Assembly (NCBI GenBank): GCA_049315325.1
Contig: JBMOKJ010000001.1
Coordinates: 620,001-684,000 of the forward strand
Direction of reading: 5' to 3'
Length of the DNA stretch: 64,000 nucleotides
Source of the DNA: CAXXIC01 sp049315325
Lineage (GTDB): Bacteria > Bacteroidota > Bacteroidia > Bacteroidales > UBA7332
The stretch's first letter is position 1. The number at the start of each line of letters is the position of its first letter. The notes below the pieces were generated by a model. That model was not told where the DNA came from, did not search any database, and saw only the letters and a list, made by a program, of their open reading frames with translations. A program made the translations under genes and the position numbers. Positions 1 to 9,057 of this stretch are shown here, one piece after another.

Positions 1-59
1 AACTATAAAAGCTGCTGGCTATTATTTTTAGTAAAGTTAGATTAAAGTGTGTTTTTTGT

Positions 60-97
60 AAGTCACTTTAGATGTGAATTTGAGGTGACTTTTGAAA
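60..97 (+). terminator. Intrinsic-terminator-like hairpin at left edge
   Basis: Arms 60-72 and 79-91 pair over 13 bp around the loop TGTGAA. Three of the pairs are G-U wobbles (67/84, 69/82, 71/80). Wobbles pair only in plus-strand RNA; the minus transcript would have A-C mismatches. The hairpin therefore probably ends a plus-strand gene lying left of the window. What follows is TTT and then an A-run, so the U-tract is poor. It is closely related to the hairpin at 1095-1126. Confidence 0.5.
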
Positions 98-143
98 AAA
101 AATTATAATCAGTGTTAATTCATTAAAGATAATTGTCATTTAA

Positions 144-1053
144 ATGAAACCAAAATTATTTATACTTGCAGCTGGAATGGACAGTAGATATAGAGGCTTA
201 AGACAACTTGATGGCTTGGGTCCCAATGGCGAAACCATTATGGATTAATCTATATACGATGCGATTAGGGCGGGGTTTGGTAAAGTAGTCTTTGTTATAC
301 GTGAAAGTTTTTCAGAAGATTTTAAAACAAATAGCCTTAAATAAATACAAAGGCATTATTGAAGCCGAGCTAGTTTGCCAAGATATTACCAAAGTCCCAG
401 TAGGAACGACACACAATATAAGTTGAGAAAAGCCGTGGGGAACCTACCATGCCGTTTTGATGGGTAAAGATGTCATCAAAGAGCCATTTGCTGTTTTCAA
501 TGCAGATGACTTTTATGGTCAAGAGTCTTTTGTCGTGTTAGCTGATTTTCCTAAAAATGTAACAAATAGTAGCAATGATTATTGTATGGTGGGCAACCAC
601 ATAGGCATTACGTTGTCTGAAAGTGGTGCAGTTAGTCGGGTGGTATGTAGTGTTGAAAAACAAGATTATTTGGAGCAAATGGTCGATCGAACGCATATCG
701 AAGAGAAATCAGACACTATTTGTTACACAGATGAAGCTGGCATAGACCATCCTTTGGATTTTAACACGCTAGTTTCTATGAATATGTGGGGTTTTGCACC
801 AGACTATTTTGACTATTCGAAAGATTTATTTAAGTTGTTTATTCAAGAGCATGGAGCCGAGTTAAAATCTGAATTTTACATTCCATTAGCAGTAAACACG
901 CTTATGGAGAACGGAAAAATAAAATGCAAAATGCTTGACACTCGGTCCAAATGGTTTGGTGTAACTTATTCAGAAGATAGATTAGGTACTGTGGCAGCAA
1001 TTAAAGCTCTAATAGATGAGGGCAAATATCCTGAATGTTTATTTAGGAATTAA
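144..1053 (+). pseudogene. Decayed sugar-phosphate nucleotidyltransferase
   Basis: The conceptual protein begins MKPKLFILAAGMDSRYRGL and continues with QLDGLGPNGETIMD, the N-terminal GT-A nucleotide-binding signature of glucose-1-phosphate-type nucleotidyltransferases. The reading frame is destroyed. A TAA at 246-248 sits where SIYDAI should follow a Tyr; a +1 shift occurs around 320-345; a TGA at 424-426 lies just before EKPWGTYHAVLMGKD. From 457 an intact frame of 198 codons runs to the stop at 1051-1053 and contains FNADDFYG, the usual metal-binding Asp motif. An intact homologue would be about 300 residues and would activate a sugar phosphate with an NTP. At least three independent lesions argue against a sequencing error. 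The 457-1053 part alone lacks the NTP-binding loop and is unlikely to work. Confidence 0.85.
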
Positions 1054-1094
1054 AGAGACTTTTATTTGGTAAGTAAAAGTAGTGTTTTTTTGGT

Positions 1095-1131
1095 AAGCCA
1101 TCTCAGATGTGAATCTGAGATGGCTTTTATT
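1095..1131 (+). terminator. Intrinsic terminator after the nucleotidyltransferase remnant
   Basis: A perfect 13-bp stem (1095-1107 with 1114-1126, AAGCCATCTCAGA) closes the loop TGTGAA and is followed by TTTTATT. It lies 41 bp after the pseudogene stop. A diverged copy with the same loop lies at 60-91. The minus-strand regulator ends at 1171, but on that strand the hairpin lacks a clear U-tract. Confidence 0.75.
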
Positions 1132-1170
1132 ATGTTCATAATTAGGTGAAAGAGATAGAGGGTTTTTTGT

Positions 1171-4100
1171 TTAACCATTTGATTTTTTCGTGAACTCACG
1201 TGGTGAAACACCAAATTCTGCTTTGAAGCAAGTGCTGAAGTATTTTGGGTCGTTGAAGCCTACAGCGAAAGCAATTTCTGAGATGTTTCCAGTATCATTC
1301 TGCAACATAATACAGGCATGCTTTAGTCGTATATTCCGAACAAACTCACTAGGAGATAAACCTGTTAATGATTTTATTTTTCTGTACATCGTTGATTTTG
1401 ATGTATTTAAGTTCGAAATTAGTTGCTCGTGTGTAAAATCATAGTTATCCAAATTGTCTTCTATCATCTGAATGATAGTTTCAAGAAATTTTTGATCTAA
1501 AGTGCCAGCTTCTAGTTCTTTGGGATGGATTTGCAGACTTGATTTATATTTGTGACTTCTGGCTTGACGATTTAATATTAAACTATTTATACGCGCAATC
1601 AATACCTCAACTTCAAACGGCTTAGAGATATAGGCATCTGCTCCTGCATTGTAACTTTCTATTCTGTCTGCTATCTGATTTTTTGCGGTCAGCAAAAGCA
1701 CTGGAATATGCGAATAATCAAGGTCTTCTTTTATAACTTTACAAAGTGTAATGCCATCCATTTCAGGCATCATAATGTCGCTCACAACCAAATCTATCTC
1801 TTTATCCTTTAAAATAGACAATGCTTCTATTCCATTGCCAGCAGTTATTACTTTGTACAATCGAGATAGCGTATTTGCAATAATCATGATTAGATCTGGG
1901 TTGTCTTCGACCACCAAAATTACGAGATCATCATTTTTTACCAATTTTGTTGGATTTTCATCAATTATAGTGTTGTCTATCTCAAGATTGTCATCCAAAT
2001 CCTTATCGTCAAAAGTGTCTTTACCATATATGTGTCTATCGATTGGTATTGAAATCATAAATGTGGTTCCAATATTTTCTTGACTTTCTACAGATATTAC
2101 TCCTTTATGTAGTTCGACCAAGTCTTTTGTCAAAGATAGACCAATGCCATTTGATTCTATGGCACGTTCATTGCCATAAAAGCGGTCAAAAATATAAGGT
2201 AGATTTTTGTGTGGAATTCCTAAACCAGTATCACTAACAAAAATCTCAGCAAATTCAATTTCATTTCGATAAGTTGATTGAATAGTGACATTGATAACTC
2301 CTTTTTCAGAAGTATGCTTAAATGAATTGGAGAGTAAATTAAATAAGATTTTATCAATTTTATCAGCATCGAACCACGCATCCATTGTCTGCGGTGCATT
2401 GATTGAGAATTGGATATTCTTTTTAGTTGCAAGTGGATTAAAATTATTCCAACAAATATTTTCAACAAACTGAACTAAATCATTCTGGGTGACATTCAAC
2501 CTCATGTTTCCACTTTCAACTTTCCGAAAATCGAGAATTTGTTGTAATAAACGTTTTAAACGATTAATGTTCGATTTCATTATATTGTACTGACTGAATT
2601 TGTCAGGATTTGTAAAATGGAAATCGTCTATCAAACAAGATATAATTGTCAAAGGCGTTAACAGTTCGTGAGAGATGTTTGTGAAATATCGAAGTTTTGC
2701 TTGAGTTAGCTCTTCGGTTTTTTCTTTGTCAATTTTCGAAATCAATAAATCTCTTTTGAGCAATACTCTGTTTTTAATATTGCGATAAATAATGTATGAT
2801 ATTAATGTTACTAAAGATATATAGATCAAATATGCCCACCAAGTTTCCCATGGAGCCGGCTCTACGATTAATTTTAGCTTAGTTATATTGCTCTGCCATT
2901 TTCCATTTTCATCAGTAGATTTTATCTCAAATGTATAGTTCCCCATTTTCAAATTATTGTAACTGGCGAAACGTCGTTGGCTCCCTACATTTACCCATTT
3001 GTCATCTACTCCATCAAGTTTGTAGGCGTATCGAATGTTTCTAGGAGAAACAAAATTTAAAGAAGAAAACCCAAATCCTACATTTCTTTGCGTAAAATTT
3101 AGAACTAACTCATTCTTTTTTCTATCGTAGTGGTTTTTAGTTTCATCCCAAATGGATTGGTTGTTAATTTCTATATCAGTAATGGCTACATTTGATACTT
3201 GAGATTCTTGTCTCTCAGGTATTGGAAAGAAAGCGTTAAACCCATTTCCCCCACCAAAATATAATTTTCCATCGCTTCCTTTGTATGCTGTACATTGCCT
3301 ATAAGAAATCCTTCGTTCATTGTCGTTTTCTGAAAACAGATAAGAAATCAGGTTTTGAATATTTATTTTAATAATTTTATCGTTACTTGAAATCCAAAGG
3401 GATCCATCATTGTCTTCTAATATGCTTTTAATATCTTCGTCTTGAATGTTGTAAACTTCATTTTGTGAAGTAAATTGATCAGAATTAGGGTCAAATTTAT
3501 TAAGCCCACCATTGTCTGTACCCACCCAAATTGATTCATATTTATCAATAAGAATACTGTTTATCTGGTTGCTGTTTATTTTATGATTTTTAATGCAATA
3601 ATTTTTTATTTCAAACTTATGATTTGCATTCTCTTTCAGTCTGAAAACTCCTTGTGATGTAGAGCCTAACCAAATATATCCATTCTTGTCTTCGCAAATG
3701 CTAGAAATGTTGGAAATAGTAGATGAGATTTCTCGAAATTCATTGTTTATAAAGAGTAGAACAGAGTAGCGTGATCCTATCCACATTCTGTTTTTTGAAT
3801 CGCAAAAAAGTTTCATTCGACCCTTAGGCTTTATGTTATATGTCGAATTAATTTTCAGATTCACAATACTATATTTATTGTTTTTTCGAATTAATCGGTA
3901 CAAGTTGCTAGATCCACCCACCCAAATAGAATTGTCGCTTTTATTTCTACAAAAAGACATATCAGTAACAAAAGGGAGTTGAATTGCACCTTCGCTATTA
4001 ATGGATGATATTTTTTTAATATGCTGGGTCTTTTTATCCATTTCATAAAGCCCATGAGTAATTAATCCTAGCAATATTTTGTCCTGATCTTCTATAATTG

Positions 4101-5184
4101 CGTCTACAGTAATATACCCAAATTTACTTTTTAATTCATTTAGATTATTTGAATTGATGGAGAGTTTATCTAAAATAGCTAGATATACACCATCATTGTT
4201 TGTCGCAATCCATATATTTCCATTTTGATCTTTGAAAAGATGATTGAGAAAATTACTACCTTCTTTGAAAATTGCTTGAATGTTATACTTTTCGACTGTA
4301 AATTTGTTTTTATTGGGTATAACACCTAAACCCAATTGCGAGAGAATCCAGATTTTACCTTTATTATCTTCCACAAGGCTATACACTGTGTTGTCTGCTA
4401 AGCTTTGTGGATCATTCGAATCGTGCTTGAATTGTTGATAATTGTACTTGCCTTTTTTAGTATCAATTTTAAATAGACCGTCAATCCATGTGCCTACCCA
4501 AACAAATCCATCTCTATCTTGAATAATACTAAAGGGATTGTTCTTTTTGCCTAAAGGAGGTAGAATTTTGAAGTTTTTATGAAGTTTGTCATATACGCAA
4601 AGCCCTTTTTCCCATAGTGCAACCCAAATAATACCATCTTTGTCTTGAAAAATGTAGTTGATATTACTCCCCGGTAAGGAGTTCGTATTGGTCTCATTAT
4701 TGCAATAACTCTTTATTTTTTTCTCATTGTAATTATACACAAATAGCCCTTTTTCTGAGCCAATCCAAACATTGCCTTCTTTATCACATAAAATTGAATT
4801 GATTCGGAGCTCTTGTATGGATTGATTTTCAAACAGATTGAGAACTCTGTTGTTTTGATCAATCACGTTTACTCCTCTATCAGTACCAAACCAGAGGTTG
4901 CCTTCATGGTCTTCTGCAATGCAAAGGATATTGCCGCTAGTTAATAGATTTGGGTGGTTGATGTTCGATTTAATAGCAAAGAGTTTATACCCATCGTATC
5001 GATATATTCCGGACTCTGTGCCAAGCCAAACATAGCCATGCTTGTCTTGAAAAACTCGTTTGACATTTCTATTGTATAAATAATCTTCAAAAGCTATTTT
5101 CTGAAAAACGATAGACTCTTTGGCTGCATTTACATTGAATAAACAGAATAGTAGTGTCAGTAAGATTAAGTAGTGTGTTTTCAT
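1171..5184 (-). CDS. Hybrid two-component system sensor/regulator (HTCS)
   Basis: This 1337-residue protein fuses sensor kinase and response regulator, the usual regulator of Bacteroidetes polysaccharide loci. It has a signal peptide (residues 1-20, ending VNAA). A long periplasmic part has repeated WVGT/WIGS blades of two-component beta-propellers (about 30-680) and a Y_Y_Y domain (about 690-765). One membrane span (about 780-800) precedes a kinase core with the phospho-acceptor His839 in ISHELLTPLT, the N-box NLLSNSFKHT and the G-box DTGLGIP. A receiver domain follows with phospho-acceptor Asp1136 in SDIMMPEMD and the conserved Lys in LLTAKN, then an AraC-type helix-turn-helix (about 1240-1337). 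All key catalytic residues are present. It is divergent from the SusC/SusD operon across a 778-bp gap, so it probably senses an oligosaccharide released by that locus and activates it. The ligand is not deducible. Confidence 0.95.
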   Translation of the reverse strand: MKTHYLILLTLLFCLFNVNAAKESIVFQKIAFEDYLYNRNVKRVFQDKHGYVWLGTESGIYRYDGYKLFAIKSNINHPNLLTSGNILCIAEDHEGNLWFGTDRGVNVIDQNNRVLNLFENQSIQELRINSILCDKEGNVWIGSEKGLFVYNYNEKKIKSYCNNETNTNSLPGSNINYIFQDKDGIIWVALWEKGLCVYDKLHKNFKILPPLGKKNNPFSIIQDRDGFVWVGTWIDGLFKIDTKKGKYNYQQFKHDSNDPQSLADNTVYSLVEDNKGKIWILSQLGLGVIPNKNKFTVEKYNIQAIFKEGSNFLNHLFKDQNGNIWIATNNDGVYLAILDKLSINSNNLNELKSKFGYITVDAIIEDQDKILLGLITHGLYEMDKKTQHIKKISSINSEGAIQLPFVTDMSFCRNKSDNSIWVGGSSNLYRLIRKNNKYSIVNLKINSTYNIKPKGRMKLFCDSKNRMWIGSRYSVLLFINNEFREISSTISNISSICEDKNGYIWLGSTSQGVFRLKENANHKFEIKNYCIKNHKINSNQINSILIDKYESIWVGTDNGGLNKFDPNSDQFTSQNEVYNIQDEDIKSILEDNDGSLWISSNDKIIKINIQNLISYLFSENDNERRISYRQCTAYKGSDGKLYFGGGNGFNAFFPIPERQESQVSNVAITDIEINNQSIWDETKNHYDRKKNELVLNFTQRNVGFGFSSLNFVSPRNIRYAYKLDGVDDKWVNVGSQRRFASYNNLKMGNYTFEIKSTDENGKWQSNITKLKLIVEPAPWETWWAYLIYISLVTLISYIIYRNIKNRVLLKRDLLISKIDKEKTEELTQAKLRYFTNISHELLTPLTIISCLIDDFHFTNPDKFSQYNIMKSNINRLKRLLQQILDFRKVESGNMRLNVTQNDLVQFVENICWNNFNPLATKKNIQFSINAPQTMDAWFDADKIDKILFNLLSNSFKHTSEKGVINVTIQSTYRNEIEFAEIFVSDTGLGIPHKNLPYIFDRFYGNERAIESNGIGLSLTKDLVELHKGVISVESQENIGTTFMISIPIDRHIYGKDTFDDKDLDDNLEIDNTIIDENPTKLVKNDDLVILVVEDNPDLIMIIANTLSRLYKVITAGNGIEALSILKDKEIDLVVSDIMMPEMDGITLCKVIKEDLDYSHIPVLLLTAKNQIADRIESYNAGADAYISKPFEVEVLIARINSLILNRQARSHKYKSSLQIHPKELEAGTLDQKFLETIIQMIEDNLDNYDFTHEQLISNLNTSKSTMYRKIKSLTGLSPSEFVRNIRLKHACIMLQNDTGNISEIAFAVGFNDPKYFSTCFKAEFGVSPREFTKKSNG

Positions 5185-5232
5185 CTCAATTTGACTTATA
5201 GTGAAGGTGAGGCGGTGTAAACCTTAGTTTAG

Positions 5233-5240
5233 CAAATATA
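5233..5240 (-). promoter_or_regulatory. Candidate -7 box for the HTCS gene
   Basis: The minus strand reads TATATTTG, an exact match to the Bacteroidetes -7 consensus TAnnTTTG, 49 bases upstream of the regulator start. No good -33 TTG sits at the preferred 19-21 bp spacing. Confidence 0.45.
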
Positions 5241-5854
5241 TATAAATTATTCCAAACTTAACTTTAAGTTGACGTGTAAAAATGACTTATGAACTTTCAT
5301 TTTTGGTATAATAGAGCAATAAATTTGACTAATAATTATATAAATTTTGTGATTATCTATTTATAAATAAATAAAAATAGCTAATACACTGGTTTAAGTC
5401 GAAAATTTTCGTGACTGCCGTATTTTATCTACGGTTTCTAAATTTAAGTGCCATTGCTACGGAAATAAGAGAGCAAGAATATGGTATATAATTGATTACA
5501 ATTCAGTAAAATAAAAATGGCAATTCTATTTTCAAATAATTAATTTTTCTTTGTGGTAGTTATAGTCATGGTTGTTAATGCTTAATTGAAAAAATAAGGG
5601 AAAATAATGTAATTTCGAACGCGTATCTTTTTCTCACCTTAAGCAGTTTTATTGATTTACGATTGTGGTGCTAACAAAAGTTATTGATTTACAAATACCA
5701 ATAATCTTTCTTTAAAATAGTGAAATGATTATTCATCTATTATTTGTTTGATCAATTTGTTTATAAAAGATGACATAATCATCAGAATTAGTATTATGAA
5801 TCAAAATTCAAGGTTTTTGGTCAAATAATAGACATTCTAGTTAAGTATGTGCTT

Positions 5855-5862
5855 TATTTTTG
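5855..5862 (+). promoter_or_regulatory. Candidate -7 box for the SusC/SusD operon
   Basis: TATTTTTG matches TAnnTTTG, 100 bases upstream of SusC1. No -33 TTG lies at normal spacing, which would fit a promoter that depends on the HTCS activator. That dependence is inference. Confidence 0.4.
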
Positions 5863-5962
5863 CATCATCAAAATGCCTTAATCTATTTCATCTTTAATGG
5901 TTTTATTTGTTGCTCAACTGCAAATAAAATGCGAATATTAAAATTCACCAATAATACATGCC

Positions 5963-8900
5963 ATGAAGAGTATTTACTTAATTACATGTTTTTTATCAAT
6001 CTTTTTTTCTTCCTTGGTGTTTGCACAAAGCAATCAAAAAATTAAAGGAAAAGTTGTTGATTCTAAAGGTTTGCCCTTGATTGGGGTAACCATTATTGTC
6101 AAAGGAGCCTCTACAGGAACGGTATCTGATTTAGACGGTAATTTTACAATAAATTCCGTCAAAGAAGGAGCCGTATTGCAGTGTAGTTATGTTGGTTATT
6201 CCCCTCAAGATATTAAGATAAAAAACCAATCTTTTCTCCGTATAGAATTATTAGAAGACATCAAAAACCTATCGGAAGTACAGGTAATTGGTTATGGTCA
6301 GAAGAAGAAAGTGACCATGACTGGCGCGGTTGTTTCAATTGGTACATCCGAATTACTTAAATCGCCAGCGCCAAACGTGGGAAATATTTTAGCAGGAAAT
6401 TTGAGTGGTGTTTCTTCTGTTCAGTACTCGGGTCAGCCAGGTGCGGATAATCCAGAAATTTACGTTCGCGGTATTGGGTCATTAAATACAACTAACTCTT
6501 CGCCACTTATTTTAGTGGATGGAGTGGAAAGAAGCTTTTTTAGTATGGACGCTAACGAAATTGAGAGCGTAAGTGTATTAAAAGATGCCTCTGCCACTGC
6601 CGTTTTTGGGGTAAGGGGTGCAAATGGAGTAATTTTGGTTACTACCAGAAGAGGAGTTGAAGGAAAAGCCAAAGTAAGTGTTACAAGTTCTTATGGAACT
6701 CAAGTGCCAACACGTATGGTGGACTTTACGGATGCAAATGAATGGGTGACTTATTACGAGGAAGCAATGAAAAACGATGGAAAGGCTTCAGTATTTAGCG
6801 CTGCTGCACTTGAGGGATACCGTACAGGTAGTAATCCTGTCCTTTATCCGAATGTTGACTGGTTGAAATTACTTTTTGCATCGTCGGCACCTCAAAGTCA
6901 GACGAACGTCAATATTTCGGGAGGTACAAAACGGGTGCGCTATTTTACCTCCCTTGGGTCTTTACATCAGGATGGTTTGTTCAAAAATTACGACCAACGA
7001 TATAATAATAACTATTACTTTAATAGGTATAATTACCGCACCAATCTAGATGTTGATTTTTCAACTACTACTTTTATGAAAATAAACTTAGGAGGTAGTG
7101 TGGAAGAACGCAATCAGGCGAATGTGGATGATCAAACGCAATTATTTCGTTATATTTATTGGGCAACACCACTTTCAGGTGCAGGAATTGTGGATGGAAA
7201 GTATGTTACAGCAAACCGTGATTATAATCCTGTGGCAGGAAATGACGGTCTTAGTTCTTATTATGGGAAAGGATTTAGCAACTCGGTTCGAAATGTCTTG
7301 AATATTGACTTAGAACTCAAACAAAAGCTGGACTTTGTAACTAAAGGTCTTTCACTCAGAATTAAAGGAGCATACAATAGTACCTACGACCACACTAAGC
7401 AAAGATCTACCTCAATAGAGAGTTACACACCGTATCTGAAAAAAGATCTTACTTGGCTTACCGATATTCCGGCATCCCAAATGAATGATGTCGTTTTAGT
7501 TAAAAATGGAGATGAAGGGATTTTGAGTTACAGTGAGGGTTTTTCAAAAGCACGAAACTGGTACACCGAAACAAGTTTAGATTATGCTCGTGATTTTGGA
7601 GATCATCATTTCACAGGATTACTTTTGTACAATCAATCTAGAAGTTACTACCCAGCTTCTTACCCTGAAATTCCTACAGGATATGTTGGACTTGTTGGTC
7701 GAATAACATACGATTATAAAACACGTTATTTGCTCGATGTAAATATGGGATATAACGGTTCCGAAAACTTTCCTAGTGATACAAAATTGCGCTTTGGAAT
7801 TTTCCCGTCGATATCAGGTGGTTGGATAATATCGGATGAAAAGTTTATGAAAAATCAAGAAATCGTGAACTTCTTGAAATTGAGGGCTTCTTATGGTAAA
7901 GTAGGAAATGATAGAGCGATTGGAGGTTATCGATTCTTATATTTGCCAGATGGCTATAAATCGGGTGCTACAGGTTATAGTTTTGGCTTGAATGTTCCAA
8001 ATACTACAGGTATTGCGGAAGGTAAAATTGGTAATCCTGGTATTACTTGGGAGACTTCTTACAAGCAGAATTATGGACTTGATATAGCATTCTTGCAAAA
8101 TAGGCTAGCTCTTAATATGGATGTGTTTTTTGAACATCGAATTGGGATTCTAGCAACTAGCAATTCGGCTCCAGGTTACAATGCGATGGATCTTCCAGTA
8201 TTGAATTTAGGGGAAGTGGACAACAAAGGGACAGAGCTTACAATAAAATGGAAAGATAAGTTCAAAAAATTTGAATATTTCTTTAATTTTAATTTATCAT
8301 ATACCCAAAACAAAATTGTTTATCAGGATGAAGTTTTATCGCCTTATGAATACCAATGGCGAACAGGAAAACAAGTCGGACAAATTTTTGGAAAACAGTT
8401 TATTGGTTTCTATCACGAAGGTATGACCGATAATGGTAAACCGGTAGTTGCAGCTTCAGGAAAAATTGAGCCAGGTGATTGTGTTTATCGCGATTTAAAC
8501 GGAGATGGGAAAATTGATGGACAGGATGACACTGCCATTGGATATCCTGCCTATCCTTCACTCAATGCCGGATTGACTATGGGATTCAATTACAAAGGTT
8601 TTGCTTTCAGTATGCTATGGGCAGGAGCTACGATGACTTCTCGACTTTTGCAGGAAACATTCAGAACCCCACTTGGCTCAACACAAAATAGGTCGTTGAT
8701 GCAGTCGCAATACGATAATCGTTGGACACCTGAAACAGCTGCGACTGCAACGTTGCCACGGGCTTCGTTCGATTCAGGGGTGAATAATTATAATTACGAT
8801 TCCGATTTGTGGTTGAAGGATGCGAGTTATATAAGATTGAAAACCATAGAGATATCTCAGACATTAAAGTTCCCATTTATGAGTAGGTTCGGAATATCTC

Positions 8901-9040
8901 AATTACGACTTTTTGCAAATGCATATAATATGATAACTTTCGATTATTTGAAAATTGCTGACCCAGAAACTCAAACCAGTAGTCGACCAACTTATCCTAC
9001 CATGAAAATTATAAATGGTGGCTTCAATATTTCATTTTAA
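5963..9040 (+). CDS. SusC-like TonB-dependent outer-membrane transporter 1
   Basis: This 1025-residue SusC/RagA transporter imports glycan oligosaccharides through the outer membrane using TonB energy. A signal peptide ends at VFAQS (about residue 22). Then come a carboxypeptidase-like regulatory domain (KIKGKVVDSKGLPLIGVTI onward, about 27-105), a plug domain with RGIGSLNTTNSSPLILVDG (about 110-230), and a 22-strand-type barrel to the C-terminal aromatic residue (GGFNISF). Length and order are typical of the family. It is followed after 17 bp by its SusD partner, the arrangement of a lidded SusCD importer. No extra N-terminal anti-sigma-interacting domain is present, which fits regulation by the HTCS next door. 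Confidence 0.95.
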   Translation: MKSIYLITCFLSIFFSSLVFAQSNQKIKGKVVDSKGLPLIGVTIIVKGASTGTVSDLDGNFTINSVKEGAVLQCSYVGYSPQDIKIKNQSFLRIELLEDIKNLSEVQVIGYGQKKKVTMTGAVVSIGTSELLKSPAPNVGNILAGNLSGVSSVQYSGQPGADNPEIYVRGIGSLNTTNSSPLILVDGVERSFFSMDANEIESVSVLKDASATAVFGVRGANGVILVTTRRGVEGKAKVSVTSSYGTQVPTRMVDFTDANEWVTYYEEAMKNDGKASVFSAAALEGYRTGSNPVLYPNVDWLKLLFASSAPQSQTNVNISGGTKRVRYFTSLGSLHQDGLFKNYDQRYNNNYYFNRYNYRTNLDVDFSTTTFMKINLGGSVEERNQANVDDQTQLFRYIYWATPLSGAGIVDGKYVTANRDYNPVAGNDGLSSYYGKGFSNSVRNVLNIDLELKQKLDFVTKGLSLRIKGAYNSTYDHTKQRSTSIESYTPYLKKDLTWLTDIPASQMNDVVLVKNGDEGILSYSEGFSKARNWYTETSLDYARDFGDHHFTGLLLYNQSRSYYPASYPEIPTGYVGLVGRITYDYKTRYLLDVNMGYNGSENFPSDTKLRFGIFPSISGGWIISDEKFMKNQEIVNFLKLRASYGKVGNDRAIGGYRFLYLPDGYKSGATGYSFGLNVPNTTGIAEGKIGNPGITWETSYKQNYGLDIAFLQNRLALNMDVFFEHRIGILATSNSAPGYNAMDLPVLNLGEVDNKGTELTIKWKDKFKKFEYFFNFNLSYTQNKIVYQDEVLSPYEYQWRTGKQVGQIFGKQFIGFYHEGMTDNGKPVVAASGKIEPGDCVYRDLNGDGKIDGQDDTAIGYPAYPSLNAGLTMGFNYKGFAFSMLWAGATMTSRLLQETFRTPLGSTQNRSLMQSQYDNRWTPETAATATLPRASFDSGVNNYNYDSDLWLKDASYIRLKTIEISQTLKFPFMSRFGISQLRLFANAYNMITFDYLKIADPETQTSSRPTYPTMKIINGGFNISF

Positions 9041-9057
9041 TCTAAAAAAAAATTGAT

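Larger units (their letters stand above)
5185..5962. other. Long AT-rich divergent regulatory region
   Basis: No credible gene lies in these 778 bases between the regulator (minus) and SusC1 (plus). It holds a candidate promoter box at each end (5233-5240 minus, 5855-5862 plus), a 12-bp palindrome CGAAAATTTTCG near 5400, and short inverted repeats such as CCGTA/TACGG just after it. These could be operator sites for the regulator, but nothing in the sequence proves it. A 61-codon frame at 5860-6045 overlaps the SusC1 signal peptide out of frame and looks spurious. Confidence 0.5.

Noticed and set aside
457..1053. Functional short nucleotidyltransferase starting at 457
   Set aside because: It would start at TTG and lack the nucleotide-binding loop encoded upstream of the lesions.
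5860..6045. 61-codon plus-strand frame before SusC1
   Set aside because: Overlaps the SusC1 signal peptide in another frame, begins at the promoter -7 box and lacks any recognisable content.
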